NCBI RefSeq assembly: GCF_900141825.1
Contig: NZ_FQYQ01000014.1
Span: 18,633-82,632, forward strand
Length of the DNA: 64,000 bases
From: Pseudobutyrivibrio xylanivorans DSM 14809
GTDB lineage: Bacteria > Bacillota > Clostridia > Lachnospirales > Lachnospiraceae
Direction: 5' to 3'
The notes beneath the pieces were generated by a model that worked only from the letters and a program-made list of their open reading frames with translations, did no database searches and had not been told where the DNA came from. Shown here piece after piece: positions 52,454 through 61,512 of this stretch; positions within the stretch are counted from its first letter, which is position 1; each line of letters opens with the position of its first letter. Both the position numbers and the translations under genes were made by a program.

Positions 52454-53135
52454 CATAACTTACAAAATCCAAATTATTCAACTCATCAAACAGCTTTTGA
52501 TGTGAGTGTTTGGTACCGAAATCCAGCTCCACCATCAGTGCTGTATCATTTCCAGATAAGGTCTTATCCTTTGTCTTGTTAATACTTGTAATCTGGTATC
52601 CCATATCAGCGAACTTCTTGCGAAGCTGCTTGATTCCATTGGTCTCTTCAACCTCAATATACATGCTGACATATCTACTGTTTTCTTCAATCTGCTGGGT
52701 AACTCTTACTAGCACTAGATTTGCAAGCATCACAAGTGCGAAGCAGGCCAATCCAACTGTAATGTAGCCCGCGCCAAATGCCATTCCCATGCAGGATGCC
52801 ACCCAAAGAGATGCAGCTGTAGTAAGGCCTTTAATCTGATTTCTTCCAGTTACAATAATTGTACCTGCACCAAGAAATCCTATTCCACTTACTACTCCAG
52901 CAGGTATACGGCTTACATCTGCATCAAATCCTGGCATCGCAGCCAAATAAAGATTTAATGATGTGGCTACAGCTGAGCCAAGACTTACAAGTGAAAAGGT
53001 CCTTATTCCTGCGCTGTGTCGACGAACCACTCGTTCCCAGCCAATCAAGCTGCCACATACTGCTGCAAGCACCAACCTGAGAATTACTGCCAGCTCATTT
53101 GTACTCTGCAAAAAATCAACTAGTGAATTGTTCAT
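52440..53135 (-). CDS. MgtC/SapB-family membrane protein
   Basis: A 231-residue protein. Four to five transmembrane helices carry MgtC marks: LAAVCGSLIGWERVVRRHSAGIRT, SRIPAGVVSGIGFLGAGTII and LTTAASLWVASCMGMAFGAG. A C-terminal ACT-like domain (YVSMYIEVEETNGIKQLRK) follows. The family is linked to magnesium homeostasis and ATP synthase control in other bacteria. Confidence 0.92.
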   Translation of the reverse strand: MNNSLVDFLQSTNELAVILRLVLAAVCGSLIGWERVVRRHSAGIRTFSLVSLGSAVATSLNLYLAAMPGFDADVSRIPAGVVSGIGFLGAGTIIVTGRNQIKGLTTAASLWVASCMGMAFGAGYITVGLACFALVMLANLVLVRVTQQIEENSRYVSMYIEVEETNGIKQLRKKFADMGYQITSINKTKDKTLSGNDTALMVELDFGTKHSHQKLFDELNNLDFVSYVEEV

Positions 53136-53142
53136 ATACTAT

Positions 53143-54876
53143 TTATTCTCCGTAACCTTCAAATGTCATTCCCTTATTAGCTATATTTTCAAGTGTTTCA
53201 TCCAAAAGAGCTGGCTTTCCGAAATAATATCCCTGTGCACGTTCACAATTGATACTCTTAAGGAACTGGTAATGCTCTTCTGATTCAACACCCTCACAAA
53301 GAGGTTTAATGCCTAAGTCCGAAGCACCCTTTATGATGTAACTCATAAGCTTTCTTGTATGTGCATTATGATAGCTTCTTAGGAAAATCAAATCCAGCTT
53401 CAATACATCAAATTCATACTCAGCTATTGTGTTGAGTGATGAGTAGCCGCTACCAAAATCATCTACCCATACCTCATAACCTGCATTTCGAATCTTAGCT
53501 ACCTCATGCTTAATAAGACCTGTATTATCATTAAATGCGCTCTCTGTAATCTCTACTTCAATCAAATCTCGTGTAATCTCATATATCTCACAGAAATCAT
53601 CCAGAAGCTTAAGCACATCACACACGTCAAAATCCAGTCGGGAAATATTTACAGATACAGGAACTACAGGAAGTCCCTCATCCATAAGCATTCGCATATC
53701 CTGGCAAACCTTTTTAACCATAAATTCATCAACAAGATGGATTAGATGGAAATGCTCAAGTGTCTCGATGAAATCCAGAGGTGAAAGCATTCCTACCGAT
53801 GGATCAACCCAACGAACTAATGCCTCCATTCCACATACTTCCCCTGTGGCTACTCTTATAATCGGCTGATAAAATACCTTGATATAATCTAGCGCTATGG
53901 CCTCATCAATATGGTCGATAACATACTGCTGACGTCTTAGCTTATCTCGTAAAATATCATCGTAAATACAATAATTTAAATCGTGTCGATTCTTAATGCT
54001 GTTGCAGGCCAAACGTGCATGGTCACAAGCGAGACCCACCTCTGCTCTCTGATCATCAAGGAAATAAATACCCGCTTTAACTCTTACCTTCTTATTAACA
54101 TCATCTGCAAGAAGCATTCGCTTGTACACTTCTTCTACATTCTCTATTACTACATTCTTTGGATCATTACTGTAGACTACAAAATGATCATCTGAAAATC
54201 TTGCCACCGTTGAAGAACAGAAAACATCCTTTATGATTCTACCTAAATCACACAAGAGCTCATCACCCATTTTGAAGCCATGACGTTCATTGTATAGCTT
54301 AAAATTAGGAATATCGAATTGTACAAATGAGCTTTCCTGACGAGCTACCTCGTTGGAATTCAAAAGCATTTGAACCTTATGGTAGAAAAATGACATGTTA
54401 AATAAACCAGTGAGCTTATCTGTCTCTCTATCTCCTGCAAGAACCTCTGCTTCTGCATATGAATTACGGGAGCTATTTAAATATTCATTCTGATCAACAT
54501 CAACTATAAACACATAGAAGAAGCTCTTTCCATTCATCCAATGAAGAAGATGTCCAAAGTCTTCAATGTACCTTACATCTCCCTTTTTGGTTATAATCCT
54601 GTATCGAACATAGTCGTGTCGTTTTTCGCCAAATATAGTCTGTGCCTGTATCTGATTCTCAATTTTATATAAATCCTCTGGATGGACAAGGCCCTTGAAG
54701 GTTCCGCCTACGAACTCCATAAATTCATCAAAAGTTTGGCACCCAAAAAGATTTATGACGTTGGAATCTGCAAAAAGAATCTTCTCGTCACCTTCTGCTT
54801 CGTAGATGAAAAATCCGCCTGGCAACCCTGTAGGCACCACGCCCACACCAGTTTCAACATACTCCTCTTTTCCCAT
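53143..54876 (-). CDS. PAS-GGDEF-EAL cyclic-di-GMP signalling protein
   Basis: A 577-residue protein from ATG 54876 (GGGGG just upstream; the frame is open to 54924). A PAS domain lies at about residues 10-125, a GGDEF-like domain at about 150-295, and an EAL domain at about 315-570. The GGDEF motif has decayed to SDDHF (RFSDDHFVVYS), so cyclase activity is unlikely. The EAL domain keeps CGMEALVRW, SVNISR, EITESAFN and VDDFGSGYSSL, so it should hydrolyse c-di-GMP. No transmembrane segment is seen. Confidence 0.92.
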   Translation of the reverse strand: MGKEEYVETGVGVVPTGLPGGFFIYEAEGDEKILFADSNVINLFGCQTFDEFMEFVGGTFKGLVHPEDLYKIENQIQAQTIFGEKRHDYVRYRIITKKGDVRYIEDFGHLLHWMNGKSFFYVFIVDVDQNEYLNSSRNSYAEAEVLAGDRETDKLTGLFNMSFFYHKVQMLLNSNEVARQESSFVQFDIPNFKLYNERHGFKMGDELLCDLGRIIKDVFCSSTVARFSDDHFVVYSNDPKNVVIENVEEVYKRMLLADDVNKKVRVKAGIYFLDDQRAEVGLACDHARLACNSIKNRHDLNYCIYDDILRDKLRRQQYVIDHIDEAIALDYIKVFYQPIIRVATGEVCGMEALVRWVDPSVGMLSPLDFIETLEHFHLIHLVDEFMVKKVCQDMRMLMDEGLPVVPVSVNISRLDFDVCDVLKLLDDFCEIYEITRDLIEVEITESAFNDNTGLIKHEVAKIRNAGYEVWVDDFGSGYSSLNTIAEYEFDVLKLDLIFLRSYHNAHTRKLMSYIIKGASDLGIKPLCEGVESEEHYQFLKSINCERAQGYYFGKPALLDETLENIANKGMTFEGYGE

Positions 54877-55012
54877 AATGCCCCCATTTGGTTCAATGAT
54901 CATTAGAAAATGAATATTCGACACCTATACATAATACATTTTACATCATTAGTAAATGCTAAAAGGCATTTTCACAAAAATTTCAGCTTTGTGGCAAAAA
55001 GGTGATTTTTCA

Positions 55013-56317
55013 CTATTGAGTACCTGCAATATGATTTATAAACTGCTGTGCTGTTCGACCTGATAAGCCGCCCTGTTCCAGCTCCCAGATTTTTGCCTTT
55101 GCTATCAATTCCTCTTCTGGCATTGTTATTCCAGCCCGCTTTGCAAGCCCAATTACGATATCAATATATTCCTTCTGCATAGGCTTGCTGTAGCTGATGG
55201 TCACACCAAATCTGTGAACAAGTGACATCTTCTCTTCCACTGTGTCTGAGTGATGACGATCATCTGTATTGGTCTGGTCATTTCTATCATTCCAGGTTTC
55301 TTTAATAAGATGTCTACGGTTTGATGTGGCATATATTAAAATGTTGTCTGGTTTTGTCTCCACACCACCTTCAATAACAGCCTTAAGAAATTTATACTCT
55401 ATCTCATGCTCCTCGAAGGAAAGATCGTCCATGTAAATGATATATTTGTAATTTCTGTTTTTGATGCTGGCAATTATCTTCGAAAGATATATGAACTGAT
55501 GCTTATAGATTTCTATCATTCGAAGCCCCTGATCATAGTACTGATTTACTATAGCCTTAATGCTAGTGGATTTTCCTGTACCGCTATCTCCGAAAAGCAG
55601 TACATTATTAGCCTTCTTTCCTTGAACAAAGCTCTCCGTATTTGCGATAAGCTGCTGCTTTTGGTATTCATATCCAATCAAATCATCCAGTACTACTTCA
55701 TCCATGTTGTTGATTGGTACAAATTTTATATCGTTGTTTGTGGTCTCTTCAAGGCGAAATGCTTTGTTAAGGCCAAACATACCTACTCCAAAGGCCTTAT
55801 AAAAATCCGTAATTACGGTAAAAAATTCCTTTTCATCCTTTGCATTTTCAAGAGCTTTTGAGAGATTTCTAACCTTTTCACTAACATTTCTGTTATACAT
55901 CTGCTGATTCTTCTGGACTGCACTATAATTTGTAAATACAGAAAAGCTCTGTATTCCAAGCTCACTTTCAAGTGCCGAAAAATCATAATCAAAAAGCTCC
56001 TTTAAAATCTTGAAATCATTTTCCACAAGATGATTCACAGAGCCTGGCTTTACATCTGTTTTCTCTGTAACAAGAGAAAATGGATTTTCATTTGTAATAA
56101 TATAGAAGGCAATGTAATTGTGCCAGAGATTATCATCAAAGCCATAATCTGTCGCAAGCATCAGAAGTTCCTTGGAAATCGCGTTAATCTCGCGGGTAAT
56201 CTCTCGCTTGTTATAATCTCCTGATTCTACTGAATCTATTGCTCTTCCAAGCTTGTAAAGAATGCTTTCCTCAGTTAAATCTCCATACATAAGTAGTCTC
56301 GAAATCTTCTCGTACAT
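55013..56317 (-). CDS. DUF815-family AAA ATPase
   Basis: A 434-residue protein. The P-loop is LLFGDSGTGKSTSIKAIV (about residue 243) and Walker B is KYIIYMDDLSFEEHE. The sensor-like segment is LIYATSNRRHLIKETW. The family is widespread in Firmicutes without assigned function. The N-terminal 200 residues are helical and not recognised. The start follows TTAGGAGG. Confidence 0.9.
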   Translation of the reverse strand: MYEKISRLLMYGDLTEESILYKLGRAIDSVESGDYNKREITREINAISKELLMLATDYGFDDNLWHNYIAFYIITNENPFSLVTEKTDVKPGSVNHLVENDFKILKELFDYDFSALESELGIQSFSVFTNYSAVQKNQQMYNRNVSEKVRNLSKALENAKDEKEFFTVITDFYKAFGVGMFGLNKAFRLEETTNNDIKFVPINNMDEVVLDDLIGYEYQKQQLIANTESFVQGKKANNVLLFGDSGTGKSTSIKAIVNQYYDQGLRMIEIYKHQFIYLSKIIASIKNRNYKYIIYMDDLSFEEHEIEYKFLKAVIEGGVETKPDNILIYATSNRRHLIKETWNDRNDQTNTDDRHHSDTVEEKMSLVHRFGVTISYSKPMQKEYIDIVIGLAKRAGITMPEEELIAKAKIWELEQGGLSGRTAQQFINHIAGTQ

Positions 56318-56392
56318 AACTGCCTCCTAAAACATGTTCCAATAGTATAGAACAATAGTAACACTTTAGCATGTTAAAGTGAAGACGGTAAC

Positions 56393-56428
56393 AAAAAACC
56401 TCAGAAACAATTTCACTTGCTTCTGAGG
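56393..56428 (-). terminator. Terminator of the desulfoferrodoxin gene
   Basis: On the minus strand CCTCAGAA..TTCTGAGG (56399-56428) is followed by TTTTTT. Confidence 0.82.
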
Positions 56429-56441
56429 TCTATAAACTTCA

Positions 56442-56813
56442 TTATTCAGCTTTCCATAAACCATGAAGATTGCAATATGCATATACAGCTTTAACTGAAT
56501 CGTCGTCTGTAAGTGCAAATACAGCACATGGCTTATCGCCAGGATTAAGCACTTTTCTTTGAGCGCCCTTTTCTGTCTCAAGTGCAATCCACTCGATGTA
56601 ATGTTCTGGAGCCATTGGATGCTCTACAGAACCGACTGTAACAGTAACCTTATTGCCTTCTACTGTGAAAACAGGTACATGCTTTTCCACAGCGCCATCA
56701 GATGTGCCAGGCACTAGCTCCTTCATCTTCTGTCCGCAGCATGTCATTGGAGCGCCAGACTCTTTAATCATGCCTACAAAATTACCACAAACTTCGCATA
56801 CATAAAATTTCAT
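56442..56813 (-). CDS. dfx: Desulfoferrodoxin (superoxide reductase, two-iron class)
   Basis: A 123-residue enzyme that reduces superoxide in anaerobes. The N-terminal desulforedoxin-like centre has C6, C9, C25 and C26. The catalytic centre II has H45, H65, H71, C114 and H117, and the Glu/Lys loop (VEKHVPV) is present. It is a complete class I (two-iron) protein. The gene is monocistronic with its own terminator. Start after GAGGGG. Confidence 0.96.
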   Translation of the reverse strand: MKFYVCEVCGNFVGMIKESGAPMTCCGQKMKELVPGTSDGAVEKHVPVFTVEGNKVTVTVGSVEHPMAPEHYIEWIALETEKGAQRKVLNPGDKPCAVFALTDDDSVKAVYAYCNLHGLWKAE

Positions 56814-56978
56814 AAGACCCCTCCTACAATACTTTTCCCATTGAAAATACTAGATGTTTACCTTCTATTTTACATAATAACATTTTACACAATGTATATA
56901 AACAGATTTTCTGTGAAATTACTGTTACATAAATATAATTCCAAATACATTCAGAACTGCATTCCGATGGTTTTAACA

Positions 56979-57209
56979 TTAACTAAATTCGGCCACAACC
57001 TGATTTTTTCCATGCTTCTTTCCATAATAAAGCTTGGCATCTGCATCCTCCATCATGGATTCAATAGTTGCGCCTGAAGTAAATTCCGAAACACCTATAG
57101 TAGCTGTCACTCGTACATTGGTTCCACTCTTATATTCAACAGGATCTTTTTCAATATCTTTTCGTATTCTTTCCGCTGCTGCCACAGCTTTCTGGGGCAA
57201 TATAATCTC
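56979..57209 (-). pseudogene. Truncated C-terminal fragment of a GGDEF domain
   Basis: The frame reads KAVAAAERIRKDIEKD, then VTATIGVSEF and MMEDADAKLYYGKKHGKNQVV, which is the C-terminal third of a diguanylate cyclase domain (A-x-GV, D-x-ALY-x-AK type). The GGDEF motif and everything upstream are missing; it abuts the LuxR-type gene directly. A TTG at 57200 with AAAGGAG upstream could allow translation of about 73 residues. Confidence 0.7.
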
Positions 57210-57214
57210 CTTTG

Positions 57215-57466
57215 TTAATTGGAAATAAATAATTCTATAAATTCTTTTCTACCTGGAACCCATGCCTTCTCGTAAATATGAGTAAAATGATTTTTCACTG
57301 TCTGCTCTGAAATACCTAACATATAAGCAATTCTACGATTTGAAAATCCTGATACCTTCATAAAGCCCAATTCCAGTTCACGCTTTGTTAGTCCAAATTT
57401 CTGGGCTACTGCAAGATATTGCTCTTTAGAGATATTGATATTATTCTCCAAAATCCATTTCCTCAT
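57215..57466 (-). CDS. LuxR-type helix-turn-helix protein
   Basis: An 83-residue protein with a GerE/LuxR DNA-binding domain: LTKRELELGFMKVSGFSNRRIAYMLGISEQTVKNHFTHIYEKA. There is no receiver or ligand domain. It overlaps the end of the upstream membrane-protein gene by 26 bases, so a membrane sensor plus regulator pair is plausible. The C-terminus may have been altered by the event that left the GGDEF fragment behind it. Confidence 0.8.
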   Translation of the reverse strand: MRKWILENNINISKEQYLAVAQKFGLTKRELELGFMKVSGFSNRRIAYMLGISEQTVKNHFTHIYEKAWVPGRKEFIELFISN

Positions 57467-57917
57467 TCATCTTGTGCTCAGCATTAAGCTTCAGTGGCAA
57501 AAGGAAAAATTCAAGAATCACCGCATACAACCCCGACAGAAAACATATTGCAAGATTAGCTCCTATGGTAGATAAATCATCCAGCTTTCCAAGTAGTAAA
57601 ACTCCGGATATGATAATTGCAAACAATGCTGCAAAAACTGTTAATTTCTGAGCAGCTTCCACAGCCCCAATAATATTTTTCAATTCTAGTAAGCTATAAG
57701 GCTTTAATCCCACAGAAAAAGCCTTTGTAAAGTTCTTCCACTCTCCCATTATCAAAAGACCTGGTATAAGAACTAACGCAATTAGAAGAAAAGATGGTAT
57801 ATCAATAAACCATAATATGGCACTAGCGCCCCAATTCCCACCTATAATATTTAGTGCAAATACGGCAACAAATAATAGTAATTCTCCTAACAGAACTAAT
57901 CGAATATTCCTTTTCAT
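57441..57917 (-). CDS. Small membrane protein, four transmembrane helices
   Basis: A 158-residue protein with four predicted transmembrane helices (about 5-24, 34-54, 93-113 and 122-145). No family is recognised. ATG 57917 is preferred because AAAGGAG lies five bases before it; a GTG at 57932 is in frame. Overlap with the LuxR-type gene suggests shared function. Confidence 0.7.
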   Translation of the reverse strand: MKRNIRLVLLGELLLFVAVFALNIIGGNWGASAILWFIDIPSFLLIALVLIPGLLIMGEWKNFTKAFSVGLKPYSLLELKNIIGAVEAAQKLTVFAALFAIIISGVLLLGKLDDLSTIGANLAICFLSGLYAVILEFFLLPLKLNAEHKMNEEMDFGE

Positions 57918-58042
57918 GGCAACTCCTTTCACAATCAGGTTATCCTTGTCCTACTTTTACCGTATCACAAGCAGAGTGCAAAAAATATAGTACCTTTTTA
58001 TTTACGCATTCATAATCTGGTACTGCTCAATGAATCGTGAAG

Positions 58043-58699
58043 TTATTTAATTGAAAAAAGAGTATTCTTTTCAAACATGCCAATTGCAAAGCCCATTTTC
58101 ATGAAAAGTGGCATATTCTCATAGGCCTTAAAGCTGGTTCTATCCAATAATTCCTCTAATGTAAGTTCCTCATAGTAACCGTAAGGATTTGCCACAGTAA
58201 TTTTATCATTTGGAATATCTGCTCCAATGATTAATGAGTAGTGCAATGTCCACTCGTCCCCATACAAAGCTGCCCACTCAAATGGAACTGGCTTTCCTGA
58301 AGACAGCGTATCATACATAATGTCAATGAACTCAGTATTCTTCTGATACTTATGAATCTCTGTGTCATATTCAGGGAACTGCTTATTCATCTCCTCACAA
58401 AACTTGTTTCCCGTAGAAGTAACTATGGTTCCATATTCATCATACAGACTGTCTTCTGTTATGTTTTTTCCGGCCCATGTAGAGAACATCTCAATAACAG
58501 CATAGCCACACGACACATGCTGTGTAATCACATCGATATTTTCAATTTTTACAGGATTCTGATACTTAGGATTTGTATAGACTGATGAATAATCATTCTG
58601 AATCAGCTTTGTCCTAATGCCAGATACTAATAATGCAATTAGTGCCACACAGATAATTCCGCATAAAACAAAACCTAAAATTTTAAATATTCTTTTCAT
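58043..58699 (-). CDS. C39-like papain-fold peptidase, membrane-anchored
   Basis: A 218-residue protein. One transmembrane anchor (ILGFVLCGIICVALIALLV) precedes a Peptidase_C39_2-type domain: the Cys in HVSCGYAVIEMF, the His in LHYSLIIGAD and the Asn/Asp in ITVANPYGYYEEL. It would act outside the membrane on peptides. ATG 58699 follows TTGGGAG; the longer open frame to 58783 has no ribosome site and runs through an acetyltransferase relic. Confidence 0.78.
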   Translation of the reverse strand: MKRIFKILGFVLCGIICVALIALLVSGIRTKLIQNDYSSVYTNPKYQNPVKIENIDVITQHVSCGYAVIEMFSTWAGKNITEDSLYDEYGTIVTSTGNKFCEEMNKQFPEYDTEIHKYQKNTEFIDIMYDTLSSGKPVPFEWAALYGDEWTLHYSLIIGADIPNDKITVANPYGYYEELTLEELLDRTSFKAYENMPLFMKMGFAIGMFEKNTLFSIK

Positions 58700-58739
58700 T
58701 AAATCTCCCAACTGCATCTTAATCATCCCATGTGTAACG

Positions 58740-58860
58740 CTATAAACGGAAATATAATATCCCGTTGTCTTTGGCAGCATCACATAGAAGTTTTAATCCC
58801 TCTGTTCCATATCCACGATTCCGATTATTGAATGTGGTCAGGCACTTTGATTTCAAATTA
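58740..58860 (-). pseudogene. Remnant of a GNAT acetyltransferase
   Basis: A minus-strand frame that continues past the S41 stop reads CLTTFNNRNRGYGTEGLKLL, then CDAAKDNGI, then stops. R-G-Y-G-T-E is the acetyl-CoA pyrophosphate loop of GNAT enzymes. Neither the N-terminal half nor the C-terminal strands are present. Confidence 0.5.
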
Positions 58861-60093
58861 TCAATAATTCAAACAATAATCTAACTCCACATCCTTACCT
58901 ATATGCTCAGGAGACCATGGGATATAATAATCTACAGGTACCCCTTTATGCGCAAGCCCTTTGCCATAATCAATCCTTTTGTCTCTAGACGTCGGATAAA
59001 CAAATCTAAAATCATCAAAGGAAACCACATTACAATTTGAAAAATCTGTAATTCCCATAGTAGATCTTCCAACTATAGTCACTTTAGGAGAACATGACAT
59101 AACCTCTGCGAATGCATCCCCAGAAGAACCACAGCTTTCATCCGTAATAATCAATACCTTTTCAGGACCTTTTTTCCCTATAATTCCACTTGCAAATTCG
59201 TCATCGTCATCAAGAAATCCTTTGCCCATATTTTCAGTGTTATTGGCAATCATTGTATTTAGCATTGCTGTCATTTCTTCTGGTATATCCCCAACCAAAT
59301 ATTTTTTTAGATTCTCGATTCGATCTTTACAATTTCTAACAGAATAATTAATTTCAATAGGATATTCTGGCTTATAATAGTCTGTAACGAATTCTCCTTC
59401 TGGAAAACAATACTCCAGGAGCGGTACAAATGCAGAATCTGCACCTCCACCATTTCCACGGACATCCACAATAAGTTTTTTACATTTTTCCAGAATGCAC
59501 TTACATTTGCTTAATAACTGATTTATCGCGTCCAAATCAGCAAAATCTGCAAATCTTAGATAAAGCGTATCATCATATTCTTCAAAAGAATAACATTCCG
59601 TCTCTGTCCCCTTTGTATTATGAATAATAGAAATATCTTCTTTTGAATCATCTGGATGAATAACAGTTAAAACGTTGTAAAACTTTAGCACTGCAGACCA
59701 AATTTTACCTTCACGCTCCGCTGTTTCCCCCATAAAAAATGTTTTTTCTCTTTGAAATAATTCTTTTATTGAGAACCCATCGATTGCAACTATTTTATCT
59801 TCCGAGACAAGCCCTGTATCTTTATTTGCCTTTATCACGTATAGTACATCGTCCTGCCTCATCACTGAAAAGCCAATTTTTTCAAGACTGAAATCTGTAA
59901 ATAAAAGATGTCCTTCTACACCAAAAGTAGCCAGATATTCCTGTACCAGATGTAAAAAATCCTTTCGATCCATGTCATCAGATATCTGGCTTTCATATTC
60001 CTGAGAATTACCCGTTCCGTAATCTTTACAGGTTGCGGAATCTTCTCGCATAATTTCAACTATTTCTTTAAATATTTCTTTATTAGTCATCAT
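58861..60093 (-). CDS. S41-family peptidase
   Basis: A 410-residue protein of the C-terminal processing/tricorn-type protease family. The nucleophile region is IITDESCGSSGDAFAE (catalytic Ser). VDVRGNGGGADSAFVPLLEY is the strand before it, and FRFVYPTSRDKR lies near the end. There is no signal peptide, so it is either cytosolic or lacks its export signal. The start is ATG 60093 or the next codon; GGAGGGG is 15 bases upstream, which is rather far. Confidence 0.85.
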   Translation of the reverse strand: MMTNKEIFKEIVEIMREDSATCKDYGTGNSQEYESQISDDMDRKDFLHLVQEYLATFGVEGHLLFTDFSLEKIGFSVMRQDDVLYVIKANKDTGLVSEDKIVAIDGFSIKELFQREKTFFMGETAEREGKIWSAVLKFYNVLTVIHPDDSKEDISIIHNTKGTETECYSFEEYDDTLYLRFADFADLDAINQLLSKCKCILEKCKKLIVDVRGNGGGADSAFVPLLEYCFPEGEFVTDYYKPEYPIEINYSVRNCKDRIENLKKYLVGDIPEEMTAMLNTMIANNTENMGKGFLDDDDEFASGIIGKKGPEKVLIITDESCGSSGDAFAEVMSCSPKVTIVGRSTMGITDFSNCNVVSFDDFRFVYPTSRDKRIDYGKGLAHKGVPVDYYIPWSPEHIGKDVELDYCLNY

Positions 60094-60195
60094 TTACTAT
60101 GTTCAATTTCCCCTCCAATTAATTTGCATACCCAATTTACTTTATAACCTGCAATTTATAAATGCTGCATCCACCATGCCTGGCTTATTCATTAT

Positions 60196-60693
60196 TTACA
60201 CCTCTGGTTGTCCTTCTGCAATCCACTTTTCTGCTTCTTCTCTATTAAAAAATGTAATTACATTCTTATCTGGATATTTGGAAAATAGTTCCATCAACTT
60301 TGGTTTGTTCTTATGCTCGTAGTTCTGAACCAGTTCTACAAGTTCTGGATCAAGCTCATTTTCTGTCCATGGCATATCAGGACGCTCCTGACCTACTCTT
60401 CCGGTAATTCCATCCATGCAAACTTTTTCTCCATAATCCAGGAAAAAGATGGTATCGCAAGCTTTAATACGGTTTTCATATGTTCTGCTGTAATCACCAT
60501 CTATAATCCAAGTGTCACGCTTCACAACATCAGCAAGACTCGCATCAAACTCGTCTCTTGAAATATGTGTCCTGTCAGCATTCCACCAAATATTATCAAG
60601 ATGATATAAAGGAAGCTTAGTCTTCTTCTGAAGTTTTATGGAGAATGTACTTTTCCCGCTGCCGGAGCAGCCTAAAACTAATACTTTCTTCAA
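60196..60693 (-). CDS. P-loop kinase-like protein (FlaR/adenylate-kinase-like)
   Basis: A 165-residue protein. Walker A is LGCSGSGKSTFSIKL and the family pattern LPLYHLDNIWWNADRT plus TWIIDGDYSRTYENRI matches DNA topology modulation (FlaR) type proteins, which are small-molecule kinase-like. The substrate is unknown. Confidence 0.85.
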   Translation of the reverse strand: MKKVLVLGCSGSGKSTFSIKLQKKTKLPLYHLDNIWWNADRTHISRDEFDASLADVVKRDTWIIDGDYSRTYENRIKACDTIFFLDYGEKVCMDGITGRVGQERPDMPWTENELDPELVELVQNYEHKNKPKLMELFSKYPDKNVITFFNREEAEKWIAEGQPEV

Positions 60694-60817
60694 TCTATCC
60701 TCCTTAACCTGGAATATATTCCAATTTTATGCTCCAACGTTCATCCCGACAAACTGGAATTTGTCTTTGTCTTTTATCTTCCGATATTACTTGTTATTGC
60801 TAAAAAAACTAATTAAC

Positions 60818-61477
60818 TTATCTGCCAATTAACTTCTTTCTGATACGAAGGCACGCCTCGATATGCATGATCCAGTGTCTAGAGAAAGGCATTTGGATCA
60901 ATCCGCGGATATCCTTTCCACACCAGTAATCAATAAGCCATATCGCACTCTCAGCACTGCTTACGACATTAAGAGATTCCAAATGCTTTCTGCGCTCATC
61001 AGATATCTTCAGTTTCATGCTGTCATAAGGCAATTCTTTAACAATCTTTTCCGTACTCTTTTTCACATCTTCAATATATGAATATAAAGCATCAATATCT
61101 AATTCGCGTGTAAAATCTGATATCTGTTCCCTGACAAGTTCATTACCGGTCGTGATTATCGGAGATTTCATTTTCTTCTGATAACCCTTAGCGAAAAACA
61201 CTTCATCATCGCCGCATATAACCGAATGTGCGACAATATCCTCTATCCTAAATACATGCCAGAGTGAGTAAGCAATATTTTTACTGTGATAACCATCAGC
61301 GTTTATAAATGGCATGGCATCAAAATCTTCTCTTTCCAGTTCATCTTTAAATGACTGTAAAGTCTCAAAAAGATATTCACGTAGCAAACCAAGAGTAGAA
61401 ATTCCATCTTCATATGAATCCTTCTTTTTGAGTTGTTGCTGCATTGTTTTGTTCAGTTCAGACCATTCTTTATTCAT
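60818..61477 (-). CDS. DinB-like four-helix protein
   Basis: A 219-residue protein, largely helical. The spacing of His residues (SLWHVFRIEDIVAH and FSRHWIMHIEACLRI) resembles the DinB/YfiT metal-binding triad, where the last His pair ends the domain. Function is unknown; some DinB-family proteins are thiol-dependent transferases. Confidence 0.6.
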   Translation of the reverse strand: MNKEWSELNKTMQQQLKKKDSYEDGISTLGLLREYLFETLQSFKDELEREDFDAMPFINADGYHSKNIAYSLWHVFRIEDIVAHSVICGDDEVFFAKGYQKKMKSPIITTGNELVREQISDFTRELDIDALYSYIEDVKKSTEKIVKELPYDSMKLKISDERRKHLESLNVVSSAESAIWLIDYWCGKDIRGLIQMPFSRHWIMHIEACLRIRKKLIGR

Positions 61478-61512
61478 ACTGATAACTCCGTAAAATTGAA
61501 ATATATTCCGAG

